A stretch of DNA of 64,000 nt from Desulfobacteraceae bacterium. Lineage in GTDB: Bacteria > Desulfobacterota > Desulfobacteria > Desulfobacterales > UBA5852. Positions 35,828 to 45,721 of this stretch are shown one piece after another (the first letter of the stretch is position 1; each line of letters opens with the position of its first letter). A program made the position numbers and the translations under genes. Under the pieces are notes generated by a model. The model was not told the origin of the DNA, searched no databases, and saw nothing but the letters and a program-made list of their open reading frames with translations. Location of the stretch: positions 496,001 to 560,000 of the forward strand of contig JABZFP010000030.1 of NCBI GenBank assembly GCA_014237395.1, in the 5' to 3' direction.

Positions 35828-36664
35828 ATGACCGACATTACTGCATCCGATAGTCTGATGGTTGCGGCCGCGGGCCCGGGGTGGCTGGTGGTGGACAAGC
35901 CGGCCGGGATCAGCGTGCACAATGATCCCGGGCAGGATTTGTGCTCCCGTGTGACCGCCATGCTGGTCGGGGATTCGCAGCTGGCCGAAAAGGCGGGCTT
36001 TATCCCGGGGGCGGAGGTCCGCGCCCCCCACCGTCTGGATCGTGATACCAGCGGCCTGGTGCTGTTGTGTTGCCGCGCGCCGGTGCTGCACTATTACGGT
36101 GAAGCGTTTCAGGCGCGCCGGATCGGAAAAGGCTATCTGGCCATTTTGCACGGGCGCCTCGAGGCCTCGGCGGGTGACGAGGGGCGCGGACGCTGGGTTT
36201 TCCCCCTGGCCCGTTCCAGCGGGGGACGGAACAACCCCTCCGGCAACGGCAAGCGGGTGGCCAGTCGGACGGCCTTTCAGGTGATGCAGCACAGTGCGCA
36301 CTACAGCCTGGTGGCCTGCTCGCCCCTGACCGGCCGCAAACACCAGATCCGTCGCCATGCCAAACTGGCAGGACATCCGGTGGTCGGGGACCGGCGCTAC
36401 GGCTCGCCGCGATCCCTGCGGTACCTGCGGGAAACCGCCGGCTTCGAGCGGCTTGGGCTGCACGCCTACGGCCTCGATCTGCCCTTGCCGCAGGAGACGG
36501 AACGACGAATGGTTTTTTCGCCGACGCTGCCTCAGGCATTTATCCGGCTGCTGGCCGGCGATTCGGCGCAACCGGCCGCCGCCTGGGAGACGATTCTTCG
36601 CACACTGCCGGCCTGCCGGCCTTGGCTGGCGGAAAAGGCCGGATCCGACGGGTATTTCATTTGA
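35828..36664 (+). CDS. RluA-family pseudouridine synthase
   Basis: 278 residues. The catalytic motif HRLDRDTSGLVLL with its Asp is at about residues 68-80. LVVDKPAGISVHND precedes it and TGRKHQIRRHAKLAGHPVVGDRRYG follows in the expected order. Members isomerise uridine to pseudouridine in rRNA or tRNA. There is no N-terminal S4 domain, so it resembles RluA/TruC-type members more than RluB/C/D. The target base cannot be read. It is divergent from the yheT-type gene, with AAGAAG 5 bases before ATG. Confidence 0.88.
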   Translation: MTDITASDSLMVAAAGPGWLVVDKPAGISVHNDPGQDLCSRVTAMLVGDSQLAEKAGFIPGAEVRAPHRLDRDTSGLVLLCCRAPVLHYYGEAFQARRIGKGYLAILHGRLEASAGDEGRGRWVFPLARSSGGRNNPSGNGKRVASRTAFQVMQHSAHYSLVACSPLTGRKHQIRRHAKLAGHPVVGDRRYGSPRSLRYLRETAGFERLGLHAYGLDLPLPQETERRMVFSPTLPQAFIRLLAGDSAQPAAAWETILRTLPACRPWLAEKAGSDGYFI

Positions 36665-36847
36665 CAAGAATTTTGGTTTCGTCATACTTTCGCCCGGAGT
36701 CTTGAGGACGGTCGCGATCCATTTGGGTAGCGTCAGCAGCGACCGTTTTGCCGAAACCACAGCATCAAGGCCTGCCTATCTCGCGGTCAGCCGCTCGTGG
36801 CAGGCATTTGGTTTGTCGCAACATCATCATATTGGGGTGGCCGTGCC

Positions 36848-37966
36848 ATGAATCAGCTTATTCGCACCTGGATCCATCGCTATTTCAGTAATCCCCAAAT
36901 GGCCATTCTCTGGTTGTTGTTGATTGTCGGGTTCGCATTGGTCCTGCTTCTGGGGGAGATGCTGGCCCCGGTATTGGCAGCCATTGTCATCGCCTACCTG
37001 CTGGAGGGGGTCAACAGCCTGCTGATCAAGCGCCGGGTCCCGCGCACCGCCGCGGTGCTGATCGTGTTCATTTTTTTCATGGTCTCGTTTCTGGCCCTGC
37101 TGGTCGTCCTGCTGCCCTTGATTTCACGTCAGATCGGACAACTGGTGCAACAGTTGCCGGCCATGTTTGCCAAGGGGCAGCATCTTTTAATGCAACTGCC
37201 CGAAAAATATCCGGATTACATCACGGTCGTCCAGATTCAACAGATCACCGGTTCCCTGAGCAGTCAGATCACGGGCTTTGCCCAGAATATCCTGTCATTT
37301 TCGCTGGCTTCGGTGCGCGGGGTCATAGCGGGGATCATCTATCTGATTCTGGTGCCGCTGATGGTGTTTTTCTTTTTGATGGACAAGCAGGTCATCATCG
37401 ATTGGGTGAAGTCTTTCCTGCCGGACAATCGCGGACTGGCGCGGGAAGTCTGGCTGGAGGTCAACCGGCAGTTCGCCAATTACGTGCGCGGTAAAATGCT
37501 GGAGATCACCATTGTCGGCAGCATCAGCTATGTCGTTTTTAAAGCCATGGGGCTTGGTTTTTCTGTTTTGCTGGCGCTCCTGACCGGTCTTTCGGTGCTC
37601 GTGCCCTACATCGGGGTCACCGTGATCGCTTTTCCAGTGGCATTGATCGCCTTTTTCCAATGGGGCGCCACGGCCCAAACGATCTACGTCATGCTGGCCT
37701 ATGGGGTCATCCAGATTTTTGACGGGAATCTGCTGGCGCCCCTGCTGCTTTCCCGGGTGGTCAACCTGCACCCCGTGGCCATTATCGTTGCCGTGCTTAT
37801 ATTCGGCGGGTTGTGGGGCATGATCGGGTTGCTATTCGCGATTCCGCTGGCAACCCTTTTCCATGCCGTGATCAAGGTTTGGATGCGCAATCTGGGAAAA
37901 GACCCGGACGCGGATGGCGGCTTTCCGGCCGCCCCTGTGGACGGACCCATGAACGACACGCCCTGA
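36848..37966 (+). CDS. AI-2E/PerM family membrane protein
   Basis: 372 residues from ATG 36848, with GGGGTGG about 8 bases upstream. There are 7-8 predicted transmembrane helices with the family layout: two N-terminal helix pairs, a long amphipathic region (GQLVQQLPAMFAKGQHLLMQ), then LVPLMVFFFLMDK, the loop NRQFANYVRGKMLEI, and C-terminal LLAPLLLSRVVNLHPVAII. Family members were named for autoinducer-2 export, but many act as Na+/H+ antiporters or permeases of unknown substrate, so the role stays open. The gene is followed by parE after a 176-bp gap containing a 16-bp perfect palindrome, GGTGCCCCGGGGCACC, at 37986-38001. Confidence 0.87.
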   Translation: MNQLIRTWIHRYFSNPQMAILWLLLIVGFALVLLLGEMLAPVLAAIVIAYLLEGVNSLLIKRRVPRTAAVLIVFIFFMVSFLALLVVLLPLISRQIGQLVQQLPAMFAKGQHLLMQLPEKYPDYITVVQIQQITGSLSSQITGFAQNILSFSLASVRGVIAGIIYLILVPLMVFFFLMDKQVIIDWVKSFLPDNRGLAREVWLEVNRQFANYVRGKMLEITIVGSISYVVFKAMGLGFSVLLALLTGLSVLVPYIGVTVIAFPVALIAFFQWGATAQTIYVMLAYGVIQIFDGNLLAPLLLSRVVNLHPVAIIVAVLIFGGLWGMIGLLFAIPLATLFHAVIKVWMRNLGKDPDADGGFPAAPVDGPMNDTP

Positions 37967-38046
37967 AGCTGTTCCGCGGTTCGACGGTGCCCCGGGGCAC
38001 CTGAGTGGTCCTTTATCCCATCCCGCCCCGGTCGGGGAAAAACGAA

Positions 38047-38074
38047 TTGAAAAAAAAGCCAGATGCGGTATGGT
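38047..38074 (+). promoter_or_regulatory. Putative sigma-70 promoter of parE
   Basis: TTGAAA (38047-38052), 16-base spacer, TATGGT (38069-38074), about 70 bases upstream of the parE ATG. Confidence 0.45.
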
Positions 38075-38142
38075 ACGCGCCCATCCGGTCGTGAGAATCT
38101 GCCGTTGACCGGCGAATAGCTGTTAACCAGAGGAACGTTTGC

Positions 38143-40041
38143 ATGAATGCCAATAGCTACACTGCTGAATCCATCGAGGTCCTGAACGGTCTGGATCCGG
38201 TGAAACGCCGTCCGGGGATGTATACCGACACACTGCGGCCCAACCATCTGGGCCAGGAGGCCATCGACAACAGCGTGGACGAGGCGATTGCCGGTTTTGC
38301 CAACCGGATTGACGTGGTGCTTTACGAGGACAATTCCCTGGAGGTGACCGACAACGGCCGCGGCATGCCCATCGATCTGCATCCCGAAGAAGGCGTTTCG
38401 GGCGTGGAGGTCATCATGACGCGCCTGCATGCGGGCGCCAAGTTTTCCAATAAAAACTATATGTTTTCCGGCGGCCTGCACGGCGTCGGGGTGTCCGTGG
38501 TCAATGGCCTGTCCACCCGCCTGACGGTGGACATCCGGCGCGGCGGGCGTCAGTATCAGATTACCTTCGAAAATGGTGAAAAAACCTCCGAACTGAGGGA
38601 GGTCGGCCAGGTCGGGCCGCGCAATACCGGCACATCGGTTCATTTCTGGCCGGACCCGAAATATTTCGACACCCCGCGTTTTTCCGTAAAGCGCCTGAAG
38701 CACACCTTGAAGGCCAAAGCGGTTCTGTGCCCCGGTCTGCGGGTGCGCTTCACCAACCAGCAGACCAACGAGCGCGAGGAATGGCACTATGAAGACGGCT
38801 TTCGCGATTATCTGAACGACAGCCTGTTCGACAGCCTGCTGCTGCCGGAAGAACCCCTGGTGGGGGAGTACAAGGAGGAAGACGGCACGGTGTCCTGGGC
38901 GGTGGTCTGGCTGCCGGAAGGCGGCGATGCGGTTTGCGAGAGCTACGTCAACCTCATCCCGACCCCCCAGGGGGGAACCCATGTCAACGGGTTCCGCAGC
39001 GGTCTGCTGGCGTCCCTGCGGGAATTCTGCGAGATCCACAAACTGCTGCCGCGCGGCGTCAAGCTGGCCCCCGAAGACGTCTGGGACCGCTGCAGCTACA
39101 TCCTGTCGGTCAAGATGCTCGAACCCCAGTTTTCCGGCCAGACCAAGGAGCGTCTGGCGTCACGGCACTGTGCCGCCTTCGTCTCGGGGGCGGTCAAGGA
39201 TGCGTTCAGCCTGTGGTTGAACCAGCACATTGAAGATGCGGAGAAAATTGCCGAGTTGGCCATCAACAGCGCCCAGCGGCGGCTGAAGGCAAGCAAAGTG
39301 GTGGCCCGCAAAAAAGTGACGGCCGGTCCGGCCCTGCCCGGCAAACTGGCGGACTGTGTCAGCCAGGATTCCGCCCGCGGCGAGCTGTTCCTGGTGGAGG
39401 GGGATTCCGCCGGGGGATCCGCCAAACAGGCCCGCGACCGCCAGTTCCAGGCCATCATGCCCTTGCGGGGCAAGATCCTGAATACCTGGGAAGTCGACTC
39501 GGCCATGATCCTCAGTTCCAATGAAATTCACGACATATCGGTGGCCATCGGCATCGATCCCGCATCCGACAACCTGGAGGGGTTGCGCTACGGCAAGATC
39601 TGCATCCTGGCGGACGCCGACTCGGACGGCCTCCACATCGCCACCCTGCTGTGCGCCCTGTTCCTGCGACATTTCCGGCCGCTGGTGGAAGCCGGACACA
39701 TCTATGTGGCCATGCCGCCGCTCTACCGGATCGATGTCGGAAAATCGGTATACTATGCCCTGGACGACGATGAGCGGGACGCCACCCTCAAACGTATTAC
39801 GGCCAAGGGCAAGAAGCAGACCGTCAACGTGGTGCGCTTCAAAGGGCTGGGGGAAATGAACCCGCTCCAGTTGCGTGAAACCACCATGGCGCCCGATACC
39901 CGCCGGCTGGTGCAACTCCGGGCGGAGGGCGATGACAACGAGGTGCTCGATCTGCTGCTGGCCAAAAAACGGGCGGCCGACCGCCGGAAATGGCTGGAGG
40001 TCGGCGGCTTGGCGGCTGAAGACGGCGTGTTGGCGCCCTGA
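38143..40041 (+). CDS. parE: DNA topoisomerase IV subunit B
   Basis: 632 residues. The GHKL ATPase motifs are EAIDNSVDEA, DNGRGMP and GGLHGVGVSVVN. The transducer region has the HVNGFRSGL segment and the TOPRIM domain has LVEGDSAGGSAKQARDRQFQAIMPLRGKILN with the acidic DADSDG metal site. The RRPGMYTDT start and short overall length, without the GyrB insertion, indicate ParE rather than GyrB. It pairs with ParC to unlink replicated chromosomes using ATP. parC follows 105 bp downstream on the same strand. Confidence 0.93.
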   Translation: MNANSYTAESIEVLNGLDPVKRRPGMYTDTLRPNHLGQEAIDNSVDEAIAGFANRIDVVLYEDNSLEVTDNGRGMPIDLHPEEGVSGVEVIMTRLHAGAKFSNKNYMFSGGLHGVGVSVVNGLSTRLTVDIRRGGRQYQITFENGEKTSELREVGQVGPRNTGTSVHFWPDPKYFDTPRFSVKRLKHTLKAKAVLCPGLRVRFTNQQTNEREEWHYEDGFRDYLNDSLFDSLLLPEEPLVGEYKEEDGTVSWAVVWLPEGGDAVCESYVNLIPTPQGGTHVNGFRSGLLASLREFCEIHKLLPRGVKLAPEDVWDRCSYILSVKMLEPQFSGQTKERLASRHCAAFVSGAVKDAFSLWLNQHIEDAEKIAELAINSAQRRLKASKVVARKKVTAGPALPGKLADCVSQDSARGELFLVEGDSAGGSAKQARDRQFQAIMPLRGKILNTWEVDSAMILSSNEIHDISVAIGIDPASDNLEGLRYGKICILADADSDGLHIATLLCALFLRHFRPLVEAGHIYVAMPPLYRIDVGKSVYYALDDDERDATLKRITAKGKKQTVNVVRFKGLGEMNPLQLRETTMAPDTRRLVQLRAEGDDNEVLDLLLAKKRAADRRKWLEVGGLAAEDGVLAP

Positions 40042-40146
40042 AATGGCGTGGTGGGGTTTTGCGGAGCAGGCGGGTATGCGCACCGATGCGGGCGGACGCG
40101 CTGATGTTCCACCCGGAAAAAATTATCAGGTGAAGGAAAGGTTTCC

Positions 40147-42435
40147 ATGACAGCGGAGTTGGTTACGGACACGATCGAACGGATGCCCCTGGCGGCATTC
40201 ACCGAGAAGGCTTACCGGGAATACGCCATGTATGTCATCCTGGACAGGGCCCTGCCCCATATCGGCGACGGCCTCAAGCCGGTGCAGCGTCGGATTATCT
40301 ACGCCATGTCCGAGCTGGGGTTGAAGGCCACGGCCAAATATAAGAAATCCGCCCGCACGGTGGGCGACGTCCTGGGTAAATTTCATCCCCACGGGGATAC
40401 GGCCTGCTACGAGGCCATGGTGCTGATGGCCCAGCCTTTTTCCTACCGCTACCCCCTGGTGGACGGGCAGGGCAACTGGGGGGCGCCGGATGACCCGAAA
40501 TCGTTTGCCGCCATGCGATATACCGAATCGCGGCTTTCGCCCATGGCGGAGGTCCTGCTTTCAGAAGTCGGCCAGGGAACCGTGGCCTGGATCCCCAATT
40601 TCGACGGGACCCTCAAAGAACCCGAGGTCCTGCCTGCCCGCCTGCCGCATGTGCTGCTCAACGGCACCACCGGGATTGCGGTGGGGATGGCCACCGACAT
40701 TCCCCCCCACAACGTGCGTGAAATCGTGGCGGCCTGCATTCACCTGCTGGACCACCCCAAGGCCACGGTCGAAGATCTGGTGGCGCACGTACCCGGTCCG
40801 GACTACCCCACGGCGGCGGAGATCATCACACCGCCGGCGGAGCTGCTGCAGCTCTACCAGCGCGGCACCGGCTCGATCCGGATGCGGGCCTGCCACCATT
40901 TTGAAAACGGGGATATCGTGCTGACGGCCCTGCCGCATCAGGTGTCCGGGGCCAAGGTCCTGGAGCAGATCGCCGCCCAGATGCAGGCCAAGAAGCTGCC
41001 CATGGTGGCGGACCTGCGCGACGAATCCGATCACGAAGATCCCACCCGGCTGGTCATCGTGCCCCGCTCCAACCGGGTGGATAAAGAGATGCTGATGGCG
41101 CATCTTTACGCCACGACCGACCTGGAGCGCACCTACCGGGTCAACATGAATGTGATCGGCCTCGAGGGCCGTCCTCAGGTGATGAATCTCAAAGCGCTGC
41201 TGCAGGAGTGGCTGGTTTTCCGGACCGAGACGGTGCGGCGCCGGCTGCAGCATCGACTGGATAAGATCAACCAGCGGCTTCACCTGCTGGAAGGGTTGCT
41301 GATCGCCTATCTGAATATCGATGAGGTCATCCGGATCATCCGGCGGGAGGACCACCCGGGGCCCGTGCTGATGGAGCGTTTCGGTTTGACGGACAAGCAG
41401 GCCGAAGCCATCCTGGAAATGAAATTGCGGCACCTGGCCAAACTGGAAGAAATCAAGATCAAGGCCGAGCGGAAAACCCTCGCCGCGGAACAATCCCAGA
41501 TCGAGAAAACCCTGGCCTCGTCCCAGCGGATGAAGACCCTCGTGCGCAAGGAGCTCAAAGCCGATGCCAGCGCTTACGGTGATGATCGCCGGTCCCCCAT
41601 CGTGGCACGTGCCGTGGCCCAGGTCATGCGCCGGGATGAGTTCGTGCCCGCTGAAAATATCACCATTATTCTTTCCCAGGGGGGCTGGGTGCGTTCTGCC
41701 AAGGGCCATGACATCGATCCGGCCAGCCTGAGCTACAAGGCCGGCGACGCGTTCAAAGCCTGTGCCTATGGCCGCAGCAACCAGCCCGTAATGTTCATGG
41801 ATTCCGCCGGCCGCAGCTATGCCGCGCCGGCGCATACCCTGCCGTCGGCCCGTGGTTATGGTGAGCCTCTGACCGGCCGTTTCACGCCCGCGCCCGGGGA
41901 GACTTTTACGGCTATTATGATGGGAGCGGCCGATCAGAAGTATCTGGTGGCCAGTGATGCCGGGTATGGGTTTCTGGTGGCGCTTGGCGAACTCTATACC
42001 AAAAACCGCAGCGGTAAGGTCGTCCTGACTCTGCCGGCCGGCGCCAAACCCATGCCGCCCCTGGCGGTGAGCGATGTGGAGTCGGATCAGGTCGTGGTTC
42101 TCAGCAATGCCGGCCGCCTGTTGATTTTCCCGCTGAAAGACCTGCCCCAGATTCCCCGCGGCAAGGGAAACAAAATGATCCAGATTCCCAAAGCCAAGGC
42201 CCGCGACCGGGAGGAATTTTTATCGTATCTCTATATCCTGCCCGCAGGCCGGGATCTGGTGGTGTATGCCGGTAAACGTCACCTGACGCTCAAAGGTGCC
42301 AGCCTGGAGGCCTTTGTCGGAGTGCGCGGCCGGCGGGGGCGCAAGCTGCCGCGGGGCTTTCGCAACGTGGACCGCATGGAAGCATCCGCCTCGCCGGAAA
42401 CGGATGCACCGGAAACGATTGTGGATCCCCAGTGA
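40147..42435 (+). CDS. parC: DNA topoisomerase IV subunit A
   Basis: 762 residues. The winged-helix region has the HPHGDTACYEAM quinolone-resistance segment, followed by the DNA-cleaving Tyr125 in AAMRYTESRL. GTTGIAVGMATDIPPHN and the long coiled coil with an NMNVIGLEGRPQVMNLKALL gate region follow, and the C-terminal part is a beta-pinwheel domain. Thr85 stands at the position of Ser80 of E. coli ParC, a site where changes affect quinolone binding. Here it may simply be natural variation. The start is supported by AAGGAAAGG upstream. Confidence 0.93.
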   Translation: MTAELVTDTIERMPLAAFTEKAYREYAMYVILDRALPHIGDGLKPVQRRIIYAMSELGLKATAKYKKSARTVGDVLGKFHPHGDTACYEAMVLMAQPFSYRYPLVDGQGNWGAPDDPKSFAAMRYTESRLSPMAEVLLSEVGQGTVAWIPNFDGTLKEPEVLPARLPHVLLNGTTGIAVGMATDIPPHNVREIVAACIHLLDHPKATVEDLVAHVPGPDYPTAAEIITPPAELLQLYQRGTGSIRMRACHHFENGDIVLTALPHQVSGAKVLEQIAAQMQAKKLPMVADLRDESDHEDPTRLVIVPRSNRVDKEMLMAHLYATTDLERTYRVNMNVIGLEGRPQVMNLKALLQEWLVFRTETVRRRLQHRLDKINQRLHLLEGLLIAYLNIDEVIRIIRREDHPGPVLMERFGLTDKQAEAILEMKLRHLAKLEEIKIKAERKTLAAEQSQIEKTLASSQRMKTLVRKELKADASAYGDDRRSPIVARAVAQVMRRDEFVPAENITIILSQGGWVRSAKGHDIDPASLSYKAGDAFKACAYGRSNQPVMFMDSAGRSYAAPAHTLPSARGYGEPLTGRFTPAPGETFTAIMMGAADQKYLVASDAGYGFLVALGELYTKNRSGKVVLTLPAGAKPMPPLAVSDVESDQVVVLSNAGRLLIFPLKDLPQIPRGKGNKMIQIPKAKARDREEFLSYLYILPAGRDLVVYAGKRHLTLKGASLEAFVGVRGRRGRKLPRGFRNVDRMEASASPETDAPETIVDPQ

Positions 42436-42449
42436 TGGAGGGGCGGGCG

Positions 42450-42641
42450 ATGAACCAGATGGATCTGTTCGATGGGCCACCCAAAGAGACGGATAAGGAC
42501 GAGGCGGACCTTTTTCCCATCCGCTCCGGTCGGATCGGGCCGATCCGCTTCGGCGCCACGGAAACCTCATACGCCCTGACCGAAGAAGTCCTGACGGCGC
42601 TTGCGGCACAGGCCGACGATGCTGAAAAAGGCGGTTCCTGA
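42450..42641 (+). CDS. Small protein with sliding-clamp-type motif
   Basis: 63 residues from ATG 42450, with GGAGGGG 5-8 bases upstream; alternative starts at 42432 and 42435 overlap the parC stop. The N-terminus reads MNQMDLFDGPP, in which QMDLF matches the beta-clamp binding pentapeptide consensus QL(S/D)LF. The rest is acidic and polar with an RIGPIRFGATETSYALTEEVL segment. It lies 14 bp after the parC stop and is probably translated from the parC message. There is no recognised domain; interaction with DnaN is inferred from the motif only. Confidence 0.6.
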   Translation: MNQMDLFDGPPKETDKDEADLFPIRSGRIGPIRFGATETSYALTEEVLTALAAQADDAEKGGS

Positions 42642-42673
42642 GGAGGGCCGCCCCCCCCACTTTATTTACCCAT

Positions 42674-43897
42674 TCACCCGATCAAACCGCAGGCCTGTAA
42701 AGCCCGCTGCAGCTGTTTCAGACGCTCCTCGAGGTTGCCGGTCAGTCCGATGGACAGACGCACCAGCCCCGGGGAGAGCCCCATGGCGCGCTGTTCGTTT
42801 TCATCGATTTCCGACGAGGTCGAGCTGCCGGAACACGACATCAGCGTGTCGAAATACCCCAAAGACACGGCCATGAAGCCAAAGCGCTCGGTATTCTGCA
42901 GGCGATCCATGACGGCCTCGGCCTTTTTTTGGGTGCCGCAGTCGATGGTCAGCATGCCCCCCCAGCCGTAGCCCGGGTTCATCATCGCGCGCATTTGCGT
43001 GTGCTGGGGGAAGGCCGGCAGCCCGGGATAGGTGACGGTCAGGCCCCAGGTCTGTATGTGTTCGGCGACGGCCATGGCCCGGCGGCCGTGCTCGCGCATG
43101 CGCACCGCCAGGTGGGGAATGCGCTGGATGATGTCAAAGGCGGTGCGCGGGTCCATGGTGGGGCCCAGGAGCATGGCGCGCCCCGTATGCAGATCCATCA
43201 GCTGGCGGATAAAGTCCCGGCGGGCGCAGATGGCGCCGGCAATCAGGTCGCTGGCGCCGTTGATGAACTTGGTCATGGAATAGACGACGATGTCGGCGCC
43301 CATCACCGCGGGGGACATGACCATGGGGGTGAAGGTGTTGTCCACCACGAGGGTGATGCCCCGGGGCCGAGCGCTGCGGGCCAGGGCCGGGATGTCGGCC
43401 ACCCCCAGTGTGGGGTTGCCCACGGTCTCGGTGTAATACACCCGGGTTTCGGGACGCGCGGCATCTTCAAAGGCTTCCGCCCGGGTCGGATCCACAAAGG
43501 TGACGCTGATGCCCCAGTTGGGCAGCAGGTCCGCCAGCAGGGCGTGGGTACCCCCGTAAATCGTGCGGCTGGCCACGATGTGGTCGCCCTGCCGGCACAA
43601 CTGCAGCAGGGTGCAGGCAATAGCGGCCATGCCGCTGGCCGTGCAGATGGCATATTCGGTGTTCTCCATGGCCGCCAGATACCGCGCCAGGACATCCACG
43701 GTCGGGTTGAAATGCCGGCTGTAGAGATAACATCCGCCCTGATCCGGCCCACGTACCCCCTTGAATATTTCCGGCATGGTTTCAGGGGTCATGACCGTAA
43801 ACGTGGACGAGCGCGAGATGGACGGGCACACGCCGCCATGTTCGCCGAACTCGCGTTGAACCCGGGCAATGGCTTCCTCGGGGTCGAAGTGGTCCAT
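42674..43897 (-). CDS. Cys/Met-metabolism PLP enzyme (gamma-lyase/synthase type)
   Basis: 407 residues from ATG 43897, chosen because AAGGAGG lies 6 bases upstream. GCYLYSRHFNPT supplies the Tyr and Arg that hold PLP phosphate, TASGMAAIACTLL is the phosphate-binding turn, and VVDNTFTPMVMSP contains the PLP-ring Asp. YSMTKFINGASDLIAG carries Lys210 for the Schiff base, and MSCSGSSTSSE and GLVRLSIGLTG complete the family pattern. The fold is the cystathionine gamma-synthase, beta/gamma-lyase and methionine gamma-lyase group; the exact reaction is not resolved. It follows the histidine kinase gene by 69 bp on the same strand. Confidence 0.87.
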   Translation of the reverse strand: MDHFDPEEAIARVQREFGEHGGVCPSISRSSTFTVMTPETMPEIFKGVRGPDQGGCYLYSRHFNPTVDVLARYLAAMENTEYAICTASGMAAIACTLLQLCRQGDHIVASRTIYGGTHALLADLLPNWGISVTFVDPTRAEAFEDAARPETRVYYTETVGNPTLGVADIPALARSARPRGITLVVDNTFTPMVMSPAVMGADIVVYSMTKFINGASDLIAGAICARRDFIRQLMDLHTGRAMLLGPTMDPRTAFDIIQRIPHLAVRMREHGRRAMAVAEHIQTWGLTVTYPGLPAFPQHTQMRAMMNPGYGWGGMLTIDCGTQKKAEAVMDRLQNTERFGFMAVSLGYFDTLMSCSGSSTSSEIDENEQRAMGLSPGLVRLSIGLTGNLEERLKQLQRALQACGLIG

Positions 43898-43966
43898 GAG
43901 GCGCCTCCTTGAAGGCAAAGGGGGTGGGCGATGGGCGCAACGGGCCGGGCAGCCTGAACAGCTTTT

Positions 43967-45721
43967 TCACAGGGGGCTGTCGAGCACCTTGCGCATGGTT
44001 TCAGCCAGGTCACTCATCACGATCGGCTTCAGAATAAACGCTTTGATGCCGATGCGTTTGGCGGTTTCTTCCGTAATGGTTTCACTGAAACCCGTACACA
44101 TAATAATGGGGAGGGCCGGCTTGATTTTCAATAGGGCGGTGGCCAGTTCTTTGCCGGTCAGGTGCGGCATGGTCATGTCGGTAATGACCAGGTCGAAGGC
44201 CGCCGGGTCGTTTTGGAAATGATGCAGGGCTTCGACACTGCTCGTGCAGGCCGTTACCTGATATCCCAAACGTGTCAGAACCTGTCGGCCCATGTCCACC
44301 AGCATGGTTTCGTCGTCCACCAAGAGGACACGTTCACTCCCGGACGGCAGGGGCAGGGCGCTCTGGTGGTGGGCCTTGGCGCGGGGCATGATTTTCGGCA
44401 GGTAGATGTGAAAGGTGGTTCCCCGGCCGACCCGGCTTTCGACATCGATCAGACCGCCGTGGCTCTTGATGATGCCGTGGGCCACGGAGAGTCCCATACC
44501 GGTGCCCTCGGTGTGTTCCTTGGTGGTGAAAAACGGATCGAAAATACGGTCCATGATGGTGGGGGGGATGCCCTGGCCGGTGTCCTGCACCATCAGCTGA
44601 AGATAGGCTTCGGCGTCCATTTTGGGAAGCCCTTTTTCGCGCACTTCTTCCAACGTCGTTTCCCGGAGCATCACGACCAACCGGCCGCCACGGTCGCGCA
44701 TGGCATGTCCGGCATTGGTGCCCAGATTCATCAACACCTGGTGCATCTGGGTGGGGTCGCCCATGATAAAGGCAGCGGTTCGGACGTCCGTTTGGATATC
44801 GATGGTGGTGGGCAGCGAGGCCCGTAATAGCGCGCAGGCTTCCTTGATAATCCGGTCCAACTGGACCGGCTTCATTTCGTGTTCGCTCTGCCGGCTGAAG
44901 GCCAGAATCTGCTGGACGAGGTGTTTGGCCCGCAGGCCGGCCTGGAGCACCTGCTCCATGTTGTAGGTGAGGGCGCTATCCGGCGGGGCATCCTCCATGG
45001 CCATTTCGGTGAATCCGATCACGGCGGAAAGAATGTTGTTGAAATCGTGGGCAATGCCGCCGGCCAGCGTGCCGACGGCCTCCATCTTTTGGGCCTGGCG
45101 CAGTTGCCGCCCAAGGTCTTTTTTTTCCTTTTCGGCCTCGATGCGTTCGGTCAGGTCATACACCGATATGAATACGCGTTCCCAGCTGTCCTCATATCCT
45201 GGCGGAATGGAGGATTTGATCAACAGGTGGCGATCGTTGCCCTTGAGAGTCCGGTTGATGCATTCAATTTCGAAGCGGCCGGCCTGGGCCATGGCCACAA
45301 GCTCTGTTTTAAGAACGCTTTGGGCGGTCTGCGGCAGAATGCGGTGGATGCTGCCCAGCAGCTCTTTCTTGCTAACGGCTTCGTAGAGCGCGAGGGTCGA
45401 TCGGTTGACATCGACGATCCGGACCATTCGAATGCAGCGTTTGATTTCTTCGGGGTGGTCCGAGAAATAGCGGTTGAAATCTTCAACACCGTCTTTTTTG
45501 AGGTGGTCGAAATGGGTCTTTAAACGGCTGAAATCCTCTTCCCATAGTGAAATGGGGGAATTTTCGAACAGGGCGCGATACCGCAGTTCGCTGCGTTTGA
45601 GTTCTTCGAGCCGTTGCTGGAGCTGGGGATAATAGTTTTTACGAACGCGGCGTTCTCCCAGACCGATAATGCGCCGTCGGGTCAGCGCGTAATGAGGCTC
45701 CGGTTCAAAGGGCTTGGGCAT
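43967..45721 (-). CDS. Hybrid PAS histidine kinase with receiver domain
   Basis: 584 residues from ATG 45721, which overlaps the upstream dehydrogenase gene by 17 bp; an in-frame ATG at 45754 is less likely. A coiled-coil start (LQQRLEELKRSELRYRALFE) leads into a PAS-type sensor. The dimerisation box is GTLAGGIAHDFNNIL with the phospho-acceptor His. The HATPase domain shows LGTNAGHAM, DTGQGIP, FDPFFTTKEHTEGTGMGLS (N, G1, F and G2 boxes). The C-terminal receiver carries VLLVDDET, the DLVITDMTMP Asp and the Lys in AFILKPI. It is soluble, with no membrane helix. A partner response regulator is not encoded beside it. Confidence 0.9.
   Translation of the reverse strand: MPKPFEPEPHYALTRRRIIGLGERRVRKNYYPQLQQRLEELKRSELRYRALFENSPISLWEEDFSRLKTHFDHLKKDGVEDFNRYFSDHPEEIKRCIRMVRIVDVNRSTLALYEAVSKKELLGSIHRILPQTAQSVLKTELVAMAQAGRFEIECINRTLKGNDRHLLIKSSIPPGYEDSWERVFISVYDLTERIEAEKEKKDLGRQLRQAQKMEAVGTLAGGIAHDFNNILSAVIGFTEMAMEDAPPDSALTYNMEQVLQAGLRAKHLVQQILAFSRQSEHEMKPVQLDRIIKEACALLRASLPTTIDIQTDVRTAAFIMGDPTQMHQVLMNLGTNAGHAMRDRGGRLVVMLRETTLEEVREKGLPKMDAEAYLQLMVQDTGQGIPPTIMDRIFDPFFTTKEHTEGTGMGLSVAHGIIKSHGGLIDVESRVGRGTTFHIYLPKIMPRAKAHHQSALPLPSGSERVLLVDDETMLVDMGRQVLTRLGYQVTACTSSVEALHHFQNDPAAFDLVITDMTMPHLTGKELATALLKIKPALPIIMCTGFSETITEETAKRIGIKAFILKPIVMSDLAETMRKVLDSPL

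Noticed and set aside
37986..38001. Perfect 16-bp palindrome GGTGCCCCGGGGCACC as a terminator
   Set aside because: It has no loop and no following T-run; it may be a protein-binding site, but nothing supports a specific one.
40561..41835. A 424-residue minus-strand ORF within parC
   Set aside because: Antisense shadow caused by high GC; parC is intact and fully recognisable.
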